A stretch of DNA of 64,000 nucleotides, from the NCBI GenBank assembly GCA_003612405.1, contig RAYR01000020.1, forward strand, positions 1 to 64,000. Direction: 5' to 3'. Shown here piece by piece: positions 50,271-59,241 of this stretch (position 1 is its first letter; each line of letters starts with the position of its first letter). Under the pieces are notes generated by a model. It saw only the letters and a program-made list of their open reading frames with translations. It was not told where the DNA came from and searched no databases. This DNA is from a bacterium 0.1xD8-71. GTDB lineage: Bacteria; Bacillota; Clostridia; Lachnospirales; Lachnospiraceae. The position numbers and the translations under genes were made by a program.

Positions 50271-51443
50271 TCAGTTACCACTATTTAATTGACTGATATA
50301 ATAAGTATAAGTTTTTTCTCTTGCTTCTAATTGATCTTCTTCATTTCCATTTAAAATACCAGTCAACTTTCTAACAGTTACATTCCCATCACATAGTTTA
50401 TTAAAATTATATCTATCATCATTTGCCGTACTAGGCTTATAAACACTCCAGTAATATGCTCCTGCTTCCCAAAAGTAATTCTGTGCAACATACAACGCTC
50501 CGTCCTCTGCTATCTTGGGATCATTCTTATAAGCGCTAAAAGATTCATATGCAAACCTTCCTGTCATTTGTACAATACCAGCTCCCCTGTATTTTGCTCC
50601 ATCTCCTTGATTGACATTTCCTAATTCCTTTTTTTTGTCCTCTGTTTCATATTTCTCAAAAAATTTGAATATATCATCCCCTTTATATTGCTCAATAAGA
50701 TAATATCCACCATTTGTTTCCACCTGTCCCTGTGCTAAAAAGTGCGCAATCCTATTTGGTGTATTAATTCCATAAACATTCAGCACTCTATTAAGTTCAT
50801 CCACATCCTCCTGTGTTATATCTCTCCCCTGTTTCTCATTTTTGTATTGTGGCAGGGATGTTATCGTATTATAACTTATAATCTCTCTAAAACTCCATCC
50901 AATCCCACTGCCTTTCAGCATCTCAAGTGTCACATACTCCTCTACTTTAATCACTTCTGTAGTCCCATATACCCTGACCATCTGCCCTGCGTCCTCAAAA
51001 AATAGGATTCCGTCCCCATAAAGGCATATCATATAAGAACTCTCTACATTGAGCGCCTCTTCACCATTAAGTTTCGCTCCTTCATAAGTTTCCTGCCATT
51101 TCCCAGTCTCTATATAATTTTCTTTCAAAGTACACCGTTTATCGGGAGAATTTTGGCACCCTGTATAAGATTTTCCCCTCGTAATATCGTTTTCTCCCAA
51201 TTGCTCAATATCAGATATCATTATATTTTTTCCATAAACTTTTTTTACAATATGTACTGTTTCATCCTTATTTACTGCTGATGTACATTTCACAAGCGCA
51301 TTACACGTGCATGGTTGTCCGTTTCCTTCCTTGCATTTTAACGTATCAATAATAACATCTTTAGACCAATCTGCAATTTCCGTTATAAATTCCTCGTTAA
51401 TTCCTAACGCCTCTACTATATCCTCTGCCTTTATTCTACTCAT
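50271..51443 (-). CDS. DUF4280 (PAAR-like) effector with GH19 chitinase-type domain
   Basis: A 390-residue candidate toxin. The DUF4280-type tip module spans ~45-155 (NALVKCTSAV, YTGCQNSPDKRC, SYMICLYGDGILFFEDAGQ). A GH19 domain follows: RIAHFLAQGQVETNGGYY with candidate catalytic Glu242, then KYRGAGIVQMTGRFAY at 284-299, the family signature, and an Asn/Asp-rich end. GH19 phage-type enzymes hydrolyse peptidoglycan or chitin-like glycan. A peptidoglycan target fits the other toxins here. Followed by the RsiV-like lipoprotein and preceded by the actin-like ATPase gene. Confidence 0.84.
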   Translation of the reverse strand: MSRIKAEDIVEALGINEEFITEIADWSKDVIIDTLKCKEGNGQPCTCNALVKCTSAVNKDETVHIVKKVYGKNIMISDIEQLGENDITRGKSYTGCQNSPDKRCTLKENYIETGKWQETYEGAKLNGEEALNVESSYMICLYGDGILFFEDAGQMVRVYGTTEVIKVEEYVTLEMLKGSGIGWSFREIISYNTITSLPQYKNEKQGRDITQEDVDELNRVLNVYGINTPNRIAHFLAQGQVETNGGYYLIEQYKGDDIFKFFEKYETEDKKKELGNVNQGDGAKYRGAGIVQMTGRFAYESFSAYKNDPKIAEDGALYVAQNYFWEAGAYYWSVYKPSTANDDRYNFNKLCDGNVTVRKLTGILNGNEEDQLEAREKTYTYYISQLNSGN

Positions 51444-51475
51444 TTCTGATCATCCTCTCACTTCACTCATCCCCG

Positions 51476-54073
51476 TTACTTCCTCCCATCAAAGTAACTC
51501 TTCACCCATCCCTCATGCTCGAAGGGATAGAACTGCTCCTGACCAAGATAAAGTACTTCCTCATTCCTGTATACCGGGACGATCACATAGCCCCACTCCC
51601 TGCATTTCTTCCATGCAAAGAAACGGATTTCCCGATTAACGATGCTGTCTGTCTCCTTCTGTAAGATACTGTCTCCATATACTTCCCTTATCTGCTCGTA
51701 AGTCACTTCCCTGAACTGTTCCGGCTGACAGTCAAAGTAAAAATGATAGCGCACCTTTCCTTCGGTGTCTTTTAGGAATAACTGTAATGTCACATCCTCC
51801 AGATTCCGGGATACATACCTGGTCTCATCCTCCCGTAAGAATCCGTTGACAAGCTCCACTTCCCTGCCATTGTGCGTGAGGGCACTGACCGTATACGGGA
51901 GCAGCGGTTTGTCTGAATACAGTTCGATATCCGCATATCCCAGCCGTTTATCCCGGATATATTTCAGCGCACCGTCCACGCAGCTCATCTTCAGGTCAAT
52001 ATCGCCCTCGGCTGTACGGTTCCTGCGCTTAAACTGTATCATCCGTCCCGGCAGGAACTCTTTTAACGCATCCCGGAACAGATCTATCTTACAGGACTGC
52101 CCTGTGAGTTTCAGGAAGGAAAACTCTCCCAGCTTGTCCTCCAGGTATAAGGGCTCCAGAAATTTATGTACAATCCCGTAAATATCGCCTTTCAGAAGCA
52201 TTTCTACTTCATAGAGATTAAAGATGATCTCCGGAAATTCTTTGATCACAGCAAATTCCCGGTCTGTCTTTACCGACAGTTTCCATTTATCCGCCCTGAC
52301 CCATACAATATCGGACTTTCCCTTTTCCTCTGAGGACACGCCCACGCGCAGGACGCCTGCCTGCTCATAGAACTGCTTCTTCACCTGTTCCGCCAAGAGA
52401 AACAAATGATAGAAATTATTCTTTACCTTAAAGTAGTCCTCCCTGCTGTGCCGTTCATAATCCTTGAAGCGTGTAGGAATCCACGCTTCCGCCGCTTCAT
52501 AGGTTTCCTCCAGTGCCTGATAGAGCTGTTCCACCCCATTTTCATCCACATATCGGTAGACATCTATATCCAGACCATTCAGAATGGCCTCCGTAGGATG
52601 GGGCAGACTGCACCCCAGTTTTTCCGCCATCAGGATTTTCATATACTGCATGATCCGGTAGGTCAGATTGTTACCGCCAAAATCCGTATCCCCGTTCTCA
52701 TAAGAAGTGTCAATCCGGATATGGTACGCTACCCGGTCATCCCGCACACGGAATCTACAGGCACATAAATCTGTAGTCCCTCCCCCACAATCCACGATCA
52801 ATGCCTGATATTCCGTGTCCGGTCTGGCACTGCCCGCTTCCAGCATACCGGAAATGGTATTGTAAAGCACCGATACACCTTCATCCAGCATATCCTCCTG
52901 TAGGGCGTACTCCGGCAGAATCTCATGGAATAACTTCTGGAAAAGGAATTTCTGCTTCACCGGACAGGAAATATGAAGCATCCTGATCTTACACTTGAAC
53001 CTGTCCTCGGTTACCTGAATAATATAGGCAAAGTATGCCTTGATAATCTCTTTTCTGGTCAGAAAGGTCCTGCGTCCCTCCCTGTCCGTAATCTCCTCTT
53101 CTTTCTCATAATCACTGATCCAGCGTTTCATATCATAGAAAATGCTGAAACCTTCATCCACATAACAGGCATTGGATAAATCCACGGCCTTTTGTCCAAA
53201 CACCAGCTCTGGCTCCCCCTCCCTGACGGATATGACTCCCGCCACGGAAGGCATCAGCTTCCTGCCATCTTCAAAAACCGTATACTGTATCATATTTTTC
53301 TCGAATGTCTTGGCAAACGGAGCCCCCTGGGTATTCTCAAAGTACAGGGAATCCAGATAGACCCCTGCGGTCGTATTGGTGGAACCAAAATCTATGACCA
53401 GCGGCATCCTCAAGGCTATGGGCTCCCGCACTTCCACATCCATAAGCGGGATACGATACGCCATAAGATGCTCCGGCATCTCATCGGCCAGCCCATAGTA
53501 GACAGCATAAATCTTATCCGAATCCTGCTGTGCAAAGCAGTACAGATCATAATCCTTCAGATCGGCTTCCCGGCAGGACACCTCCTTACCCTTCATCACA
53601 TACAGGTGCTCTTCATCGTCCCAGCACTTATGAAGATAGAAAATCCCGCAGACTTTACTGCCCCCGCTCACAAGGATAGCGTTGGTATCCTCCAAAGATG
53701 CCCTGTACGGAATATGTATCCCATCATTTTCATCCATTGTGCGGCCGTCATATACAATAATCCGGGAAGGAATGTGCAGTGCTTTATCCGTCACTGTCCG
53801 TATTTTCCCCCTGGTAAGCATCTGTTCCAACGCTTCCTGCCCGCCTGCATTATCCTGCCGGATCAGCATCTGTTCCCTTGTGCCCCGATAGCGCATAATG
53901 ACATGGATTAATTCTTCCTTGTCCAGAGGATTTAAGATACCATGGACAATCTTTTCCCTGCGGCAGATTTCCCGAAGCTGATGCGTTGTCATCAGTTCCA
54001 GTTCGCTCTGCCTGTACAGTCTCTTCTTCTCTTCTTTCCCGATTCCATCCCTGTCGAGTATATATCCGCCCAT
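51476..54073 (-). CDS. actin/Hsp70-fold ATPase with SAP-like N terminus
   Basis: An 865-residue protein. Phosphate-binding loops typical of the actin/Hsp70 superfamily are clear: LVIDFGSTNTTAGVYL (225-240) and ALIVDCGGGTTDLCAC (424-439), with FGGNNLT after. Residues ~23-63 look like a SAP/HeH helix pair (ELMTTHQLREICRRE). No DnaK substrate domain is recognisable at the C terminus. It is the last gene of the regulatory/core operon. SrfB-type virulence ATPases are an analogy, not an assignment. A role in assembly, positioning or substrate handling for the injection machine is inferred. Confidence 0.72.
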   Translation of the reverse strand: MGGYILDRDGIGKEEKKRLYRQSELELMTTHQLREICRREKIVHGILNPLDKEELIHVIMRYRGTREQMLIRQDNAGGQEALEQMLTRGKIRTVTDKALHIPSRIIVYDGRTMDENDGIHIPYRASLEDTNAILVSGGSKVCGIFYLHKCWDDEEHLYVMKGKEVSCREADLKDYDLYCFAQQDSDKIYAVYYGLADEMPEHLMAYRIPLMDVEVREPIALRMPLVIDFGSTNTTAGVYLDSLYFENTQGAPFAKTFEKNMIQYTVFEDGRKLMPSVAGVISVREGEPELVFGQKAVDLSNACYVDEGFSIFYDMKRWISDYEKEEEITDREGRRTFLTRKEIIKAYFAYIIQVTEDRFKCKIRMLHISCPVKQKFLFQKLFHEILPEYALQEDMLDEGVSVLYNTISGMLEAGSARPDTEYQALIVDCGGGTTDLCACRFRVRDDRVAYHIRIDTSYENGDTDFGGNNLTYRIMQYMKILMAEKLGCSLPHPTEAILNGLDIDVYRYVDENGVEQLYQALEETYEAAEAWIPTRFKDYERHSREDYFKVKNNFYHLFLLAEQVKKQFYEQAGVLRVGVSSEEKGKSDIVWVRADKWKLSVKTDREFAVIKEFPEIIFNLYEVEMLLKGDIYGIVHKFLEPLYLEDKLGEFSFLKLTGQSCKIDLFRDALKEFLPGRMIQFKRRNRTAEGDIDLKMSCVDGALKYIRDKRLGYADIELYSDKPLLPYTVSALTHNGREVELVNGFLREDETRYVSRNLEDVTLQLFLKDTEGKVRYHFYFDCQPEQFREVTYEQIREVYGDSILQKETDSIVNREIRFFAWKKCREWGYVIVPVYRNEEVLYLGQEQFYPFEHEGWVKSYFDGRK

Positions 54074-54086
54074 CGTATTCTCCTGT

Positions 54087-54779
54087 TCAAAAAATCACCA
54101 TCTCATCCACCATCATGGTCTCATCCACACCTATGATCCCAAAATGATGCCCGTAAAACCAGTGCACCGTCTCCTGCATCGGTAAAAACATTTCCCGCAA
54201 AAATGCTGTGCGCTCCCGCTCCCTTTCAGATTCCTCCACCCCCAGATAGACCAGCAGCTCATAAGCCGTCTCGTTATTCTCATAGATAAAGACCTGCGGA
54301 TAGAGCCTCAGCATGACTCCCCTGAATTCTTCCAGATAATTTCCGGTCTTTAACAGATGCAGATAAGACCTGGCAATATGTTTCTGCTCTTCTTTCGAGA
54401 AAAGGGAAAATCGGTATCCTGCTGTCTGGCCGTATCTCCCTTCCCTTATATCGTGAATAATCAGACTGTAATAAAAATCTTCCCTGGAAAGCCCTTCCCT
54501 CAAATCCATCTGCACAATCCAATGCATACAGATATCAAAAAACACTTCCCTTAACTGGGTATAGCCTTCTATATTCCGGTCAAATATCTGTCCCAGTACC
54601 TCCCCCAGGCGGTACAGCGGATTAATCTCCACGCTGTCTTCTTCCGGGCCTTCCTGGTTCAGATCCATGACGGATACTTCTATATAGGGGCTGGGGACGG
54701 ATGCCTCCGTAAACCGGAGGCTGTCTCTGCGCCTGCCGTTTCTTTCCGCCTGTAGTACTGCTTCCCATGCGTAGTTCAT
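54087..54779 (-). CDS. core-operon protein of unknown function (230 aa)
   Basis: Cytoplasmic, acidic and helical, with SLIIHDIREGRYGQTAGYRF and an end VDETMMVDEMVIF. No TM or known motif. 13 bp from each neighbour, with a strong GGAGAAATAGC ribosome site. Constant company of the actin-like ATPase and the 415-residue protein suggests a shared complex. A baseplate or wedge role is possible but unproven. Confidence 0.6.
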   Translation of the reverse strand: MNYAWEAVLQAERNGRRRDSLRFTEASVPSPYIEVSVMDLNQEGPEEDSVEINPLYRLGEVLGQIFDRNIEGYTQLREVFFDICMHWIVQMDLREGLSREDFYYSLIIHDIREGRYGQTAGYRFSLFSKEEQKHIARSYLHLLKTGNYLEEFRGVMLRLYPQVFIYENNETAYELLVYLGVEESERERERTAFLREMFLPMQETVHWFYGHHFGIIGVDETMMVDEMVIF

Positions 54780-54791
54780 GCTATTTCTCCA

Positions 54792-56039
54792 CTACCTCTC
54801 CAACACTCCCATACACCGATACTCCAGAAACTCCAACTGTAACTGCGACAGGATATACCGGATCTGAGATTCATACAGATAATCCTCCCGATACTGCTCT
54901 TTGGCCTTTATCCGAAGAAGCAGGATTTTCCTGGTGTCGCCGGTAAACACCCTTACCCCGGTAAAGCTGTTCATATCCCCGGCCAGATACGCTTCATCGG
55001 CCTCATCAAGGATTTCATAGCCAAGCACCGGTATCTGATATCCGTCCGCCATCTCTTCCACCTTCCGGCCCAGTTCAAGCGGAGTCTGAATGAAATTTCC
55101 TGCCTGCTGGGAATACCGGGCCGACAGGTTGTCCTTTTTCCGGTTGGACAGGACCGGATACCGATACCCTACGGATTGTTCCGGGGTCCCCTGACAGAGT
55201 TGATAGATGATGATATCCTCTAATGTTTCCGCCTTTGTCTTTAATATAATCTTATTTTTCTCATACCTTATGGACAGAATGGCTTCCGCGGCGTCCACAA
55301 GATATCCTGCCTCTGTCTCCTGTTCCTTGGGCAGATAGAAGACATGCTCATAGAACACTTCGTCGATACACGGCACTCTATATTCCCTTGCATGAACGGC
55401 AAGCTGCCGGATATTCCATAACAGGATCCTGTCTCTTTGGATAAGGTCCGCCCACTTCTCATCCTGTACCACCCAGTCTGTCTCTATGGTCTGTCCGTCC
55501 TCCGTCAGGGGCACCAGATCAAAGAATCTCTCCGCATGTCCCATATGTATGGTCTGCCAGGGCACATGATTCCCGGTAAACAGTCTGTACAGCCTGTTCA
55601 TGCCTGCCAGGTACTTGTCGGAAGGTTTGATCTTGAAGCGGATGCTTTCCCCCGTCTTTTCGCTGATGCCCTGTAAGGTGCCCATTTCCAGGAAGGCTTT
55701 ACAATCCTTCTCATCCGCCGCCAGATAGATGGTCTCACAGACCGGCGCCTGTTTCTTCTTCACATCCTCCTCACAGACCGGGAACCAGAAATTGTTAATG
55801 GGGTCATAGTCTTTACGGTCAATCACGGTCATACAGACATGAAAATGCTTCCACGGAATATCCAGTTCCTTCTGTATCCGCTGTTCCAGGGCGTCATACT
55901 TGTGCTCCGACCAGGCAATCATCTTACCCAGACTCTCCATCAGCAGTTCCTTGGCAAATCTGCGCTCGTCCAGATCATCGATCCGGCGGAGCTGTTCCTG
56001 TATGTAGTTCTCGTAATCAAAGGCTTTTTCCTCTATCAT
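54792..56039 (-). CDS. core-operon protein of unknown function (415 aa)
   Basis: Cytoplasmic protein with an N-terminal helical region (ERRFAKELLMESLGKMIAW), a middle rich in Trp/Cys (NNFWFPVCEEDVKKKQAPVC) and a C-terminal domain with GVRVFTGDTRKILLLRIKAK. Starts one base after the preceding stop, hence strongly coupled. Family not recognised by me. Its size and position among proteins of a contractile system make a structural role likely. Confidence 0.6.
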   Translation of the reverse strand: MIEEKAFDYENYIQEQLRRIDDLDERRFAKELLMESLGKMIAWSEHKYDALEQRIQKELDIPWKHFHVCMTVIDRKDYDPINNFWFPVCEEDVKKKQAPVCETIYLAADEKDCKAFLEMGTLQGISEKTGESIRFKIKPSDKYLAGMNRLYRLFTGNHVPWQTIHMGHAERFFDLVPLTEDGQTIETDWVVQDEKWADLIQRDRILLWNIRQLAVHAREYRVPCIDEVFYEHVFYLPKEQETEAGYLVDAAEAILSIRYEKNKIILKTKAETLEDIIIYQLCQGTPEQSVGYRYPVLSNRKKDNLSARYSQQAGNFIQTPLELGRKVEEMADGYQIPVLGYEILDEADEAYLAGDMNSFTGVRVFTGDTRKILLLRIKAKEQYREDYLYESQIRYILSQLQLEFLEYRCMGVLER

Positions 56040-57863
56040 CTAGTTATTCCCACTCACGGTCCTGTTGGCACTCTCCGCATTTTCCCCGCCGTTTTCATTC
56101 TTTTCGTCTTTTTCGCTTTTCTCCTGCTTAGTCTCGACAATGTCTACTTTGCCCTGTATCTCGTCCGCCTTGTTGGACTTATCCAGCTCTTCATAGATTT
56201 CCTTGGCGTACTGGTATTGCAGTTTGGCCTGTTCGTAGTCTCCTTCTTCCTCATACATCCTGGCCAGTTCTTCAAATTCTTTGGCCTCCGACGCTCTTGT
56301 CTCCACTTCCTGCTGTTTTTCGTTCAGGGCAATGATCTTCTTGTTCAGGAAGGATATCTGTGCCGTATCTTCCATCTTGGTATATTTCTCCAGGGCAATC
56401 AGATAAAATACCATGGCCCCGTCATAATCGCCGCTGCTGTAGGTCTCATCACCCTGTCTGACCAGTTCCGCTGCGGCCGTCTCGTCCGCCGCCTGTTCGG
56501 CGCTTCGCTCCTCTGCCTCTTCTTTCGCCGCGCTCCACTGCGCGTACAGCTTCTCCAGGGCATCCAGGGCCTGTTGTTTGCCTTCTGTAAAATAAATGGC
56601 TGACGCATCTTTCTTGGCATCCAGATATCTTTGTTCCGCCATCTCATAACTGCCATAGGCAAGCAGGCTGTCCCCTAAGGAAATATTGTTAAATACCTGT
56701 TCATACTGTTCTATCTGCAACAGTTTATTCTCGATATAATCAGCCGCTATGTAATCCGCATAGCGGGTTCTGACTTTGGCCGTCAGATAGGCCTCCCCGG
56801 CCTCCTCATATTTTCCCTCGTCATAAGAGTCATCCGCCTGAATCACCGCTTCCAGACAGACCAGATAATTGTTGTAGCGGTTCTGCGCCTCCTTATCCCG
56901 CAGCTTCCCTGCTAGCTCCAGGGCCTTGTCACATTCCTCTTTGGCCCTGATGTAATTGTTGTCCTCTATGTAAGTCTCCGTGTTGGCAAAACACTGCGCC
57001 ATGTCCTCCCGCTTCTGCCTGCGGCTTCGCCTCCACAGATAGACCACCGTGCCTATTACAAGCGCCAGTATCAGAATAACCAGAGTAATGATAATTATCT
57101 TCTTGATGCGCTTCCTGCGGTTGGGGTCTACAAACACCTTGTCTATATAGATTGCCGCGAAAGTATAGTTATCCAGGTTTTCCGGCTGTCTGGACAAAAG
57201 CAGGTCTTCTACCTTATCACACTCCTCCAGGGGTTCATTGCCGGTCTCCGCAAATACATCGGAGAGCTCGCCCTCATCTATATTCTCCCATATCCCCCGT
57301 GTATACAGCGTGATGATATCCCCATCCGCCAGTTTCTTCTTTTTGGAGATAAAGGGTTTAAAATGTTCCTTGCCCAGATAGGAATACAGGTTATTGCGCT
57401 CTTCATGCTGTGCCAGCTTATCCGCCGCCAGCCTGTCCGCCTCGACCATATCCTGGCCAAGGGACATATCGGAACTTGCCAGGATCATGCGCCCGTCCCG
57501 GTACAGTCTGAGCCTTGTATTGCCGGCACAGCCGTAACGAAACTTTTCATAATTGGTCAGCACCACGGTAATGGAGGCTTTTAACTTCTCGTAACTCTTT
57601 CCCTTAAGCAGTTCCTTATTGGCATATTTCAGATACCTTTTCAGTTTCCTTTTGCTGATTCCCGGCTCGTTATGAAATGCGCTGACGACTGCCTCGATCG
57701 CCTTTTTGGCGCTCTGGGAATCCCGCATATCCGTGATGCCGTCGGCAATCACATAACAGGCATACTTATCCAGCTCCACAAACCCGAAGTAATCATTATT
57801 TTTGAGCCTGCTTCCCTCCTCGGAAATAAAAGCAGTCTTGAAACTGCTGTTATACTTTCTCAT
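56040..57863 (-). CDS. PP2C-like pseudo-phosphatase with TM and TPR region
   Basis: A 607-residue protein. Residues 1-240 are a PP2C fold: KNNDYFGF, VIADGITDM (D41) and NLDNYTFAAIYI at the usual places. However, the metal-ligand SDG motif is TRG (188-190) and the GG after the second motif is missing, so catalysis is probably lost or weak. A TM helix spans ~255-277 and is followed by TPR-like repeats to ~580 (GKYEEAGEAYLTAK, GDYDGAMVFYLIALEKY, GDYEQAKLQYQYAKEIY). The PP2C part is cytoplasmic, and the TPR side depends on topology. Overlaps the active PP2C gene by 4 bp. Confidence 0.78.
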   Translation of the reverse strand: MRKYNSSFKTAFISEEGSRLKNNDYFGFVELDKYACYVIADGITDMRDSQSAKKAIEAVVSAFHNEPGISKRKLKRYLKYANKELLKGKSYEKLKASITVVLTNYEKFRYGCAGNTRLRLYRDGRMILASSDMSLGQDMVEADRLAADKLAQHEERNNLYSYLGKEHFKPFISKKKKLADGDIITLYTRGIWENIDEGELSDVFAETGNEPLEECDKVEDLLLSRQPENLDNYTFAAIYIDKVFVDPNRRKRIKKIIIITLVILILALVIGTVVYLWRRSRRQKREDMAQCFANTETYIEDNNYIRAKEECDKALELAGKLRDKEAQNRYNNYLVCLEAVIQADDSYDEGKYEEAGEAYLTAKVRTRYADYIAADYIENKLLQIEQYEQVFNNISLGDSLLAYGSYEMAEQRYLDAKKDASAIYFTEGKQQALDALEKLYAQWSAAKEEAEERSAEQAADETAAAELVRQGDETYSSGDYDGAMVFYLIALEKYTKMEDTAQISFLNKKIIALNEKQQEVETRASEAKEFEELARMYEEEGDYEQAKLQYQYAKEIYEELDKSNKADEIQGKVDIVETKQEKSEKDEKNENGGENAESANRTVSGNN

Positions 57864-58690
57864 ACGAATCCCTCAACCAGAACAATGCTCGCATTATCCT
57901 TCTCTTTCTGACTTCCGGCATTAATCTCTTCTATGATTTCATAAGCTTTCTGCTGACACTTCTTCCTGCCCGCCAAAAGCTCCTCTATGGTCTTCCAGTC
58001 CATTCCCTCATAGAGACCGTCACTCATCAGCACCACAATATCTCTTTCCCGCAGCCTGATTGGCGTATCGAAGTACTCAATCTCCTTAAATCCGTCCTGC
58101 CCCACATAGTTATACATTCTCGTATTATCAAGGAGCCGCAGGGCCTCCTGCCTGGTAATCGTCCCCTCAACAAACTTATCCCCTGCCAGCACATCTATGG
58201 TATGCCCCGAGGAGACCGGCACAAGACTGCCGTTACGGTATACCGCAATCTTGACGTTGCCTGCCAGCGCATAGTACAGATAATTCTCCTTGATCAGCAC
58301 GGCTCCCACACAGGCGCCGCCCCTGCCGTCATCCAGCTGCTTTAGAATCTCCGTGTTAATCCGGTGAAATGATTTCCGGAAGAAATAAGCAGGATTCTCG
58401 GAAGGCCGGTAGAGACGGAACATATCCTTCATGGTATCCACGGCAATCCTGGAAGAGACCTTACCTCCATAATTCTTGCCCATACCATCCGCCAGCACTG
58501 CCAGAAATCCATCCGTACTCTGACAGACTCCATAGTCGTCTTCCTGTACCTGTCTGTCTCCGATCGTCATTGCCTTTCCGATCCGAAACCGTCTGATGAT
58601 CCTGCCCCGTTCCCCGCTTAAAAACCGTACGGCAATCAGACAGAGGATAAACAGATAAATCGCCAGAAGCATACCTTCTTCCAATGTCAT
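57860..58690 (-). CDS. PP2C family Ser/Thr phosphatase, membrane-anchored
   Basis: A 276-residue phosphatase from ATG 58690 (GGAGGATATGCT upstream; the frame opens 8 codons earlier inside the FHA stop). TM segment ~7-24, then all PP2C metal motifs: QEDDYG (49-54), LADGMGKNYGG (66-76), MSDGLYEG (222-229) and KDNASIV (264-270). It would dephosphorylate Ser/Thr-phosphorylated partners. In T6SS a PppA phosphatase of this class opposes kinase PpkA acting on FHA proteins. Here the FHA gene is next door, but no kinase is in the window. Confidence 0.87.
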   Translation of the reverse strand: MTLEEGMLLAIYLFILCLIAVRFLSGERGRIIRRFRIGKAMTIGDRQVQEDDYGVCQSTDGFLAVLADGMGKNYGGKVSSRIAVDTMKDMFRLYRPSENPAYFFRKSFHRINTEILKQLDDGRGGACVGAVLIKENYLYYALAGNVKIAVYRNGSLVPVSSGHTIDVLAGDKFVEGTITRQEALRLLDNTRMYNYVGQDGFKEIEYFDTPIRLRERDIVVLMSDGLYEGMDWKTIEELLAGRKKCQQKAYEIIEEINAGSQKEKDNASIVLVEGFV

Positions 58691-58704
58691 AGCATATCCT
58701 CCAT

Positions 58705-59199
58705 CTATTCCCATTTGAAATGCTCTCCACAGAACGAAATGAACAGGAACTGGCTTTCTCCCATCTCAATCACATCATACAGGTGCAGTTCCGTAGGCAT
58801 ATATACCGCCTCATCATTCAGATAGACAATCCCGTTACTGTCCCCGGGCAGTATCACCGTCTTACTCTGCTTGGTATCATACACGATGACGCAGTGGTTT
58901 CTTCTGGATATCTTATTGTCGCCCAGTATCTGAATATCCATATCATCCGCCCTGCCCACAAAATTCTTGCCGGCTATGATCTTGTAGTCTTTGCCTTTTC
59001 TGGGGCCTGCCACACAGACAATCCACCCGCATACCGGATTCTCTTCCTGTAAAAACAAAGCCTCCTCCACTTCTATCTCTGCCTGCCCGACGTCCTGTTT
59101 CTCCCTGGTAGCCGTCTCGATATTGCAGTAAGGGCATATGGTCCCATACCTTCTGCTCGAAAACATATGGCCGTTCTGACATCTGATTAAGTTACTCAT
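58705..59199 (-). CDS. zinc-ribbon FHA domain protein
   Basis: A 164-residue cytoplasmic protein. The N terminus has a CxxxH...CPYC zinc ribbon (Cys7, His11, Cys22, Cys25). Residues ~70-155 are an FHA domain with FVGRADDMDIQ, KISRRNHCVIV and the following GDSNGIVYLN, including the Arg, Ser and His/Asn that contact phosphothreonine. It should recognise phospho-Thr on a partner. The adjacent PP2C would reset that state. Overlap of the downstream phosphatase RBS with its stop implies coordinated synthesis. Confidence 0.85.
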   Translation of the reverse strand: MSNLIRCQNGHMFSSRRYGTICPYCNIETATREKQDVGQAEIEVEEALFLQEENPVCGWIVCVAGPRKGKDYKIIAGKNFVGRADDMDIQILGDNKISRRNHCVIVYDTKQSKTVILPGDSNGIVYLNDEAVYMPTELHLYDVIEMGESQFLFISFCGEHFKWE

Positions 59200-59241
59200 A
59201 GTATCTTCTTGTCCTTTCTTTGTCTATTCTGGTTCCGTACT

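Noticed and set aside
52406-53911. Several long plus-strand frames opposite the actin-like ATPase
   Set aside because: Antisense shadows of a GC-richer gene with clear nucleotide-binding motifs on the minus strand.
55839-56603. Hydrophobic plus-strand 254-codon frame resembling a membrane protein
   Set aside because: Antisense to the TPR region of the PP2C-like gene. The hydrophobicity comes from complement of Glu/Lys-rich codons.
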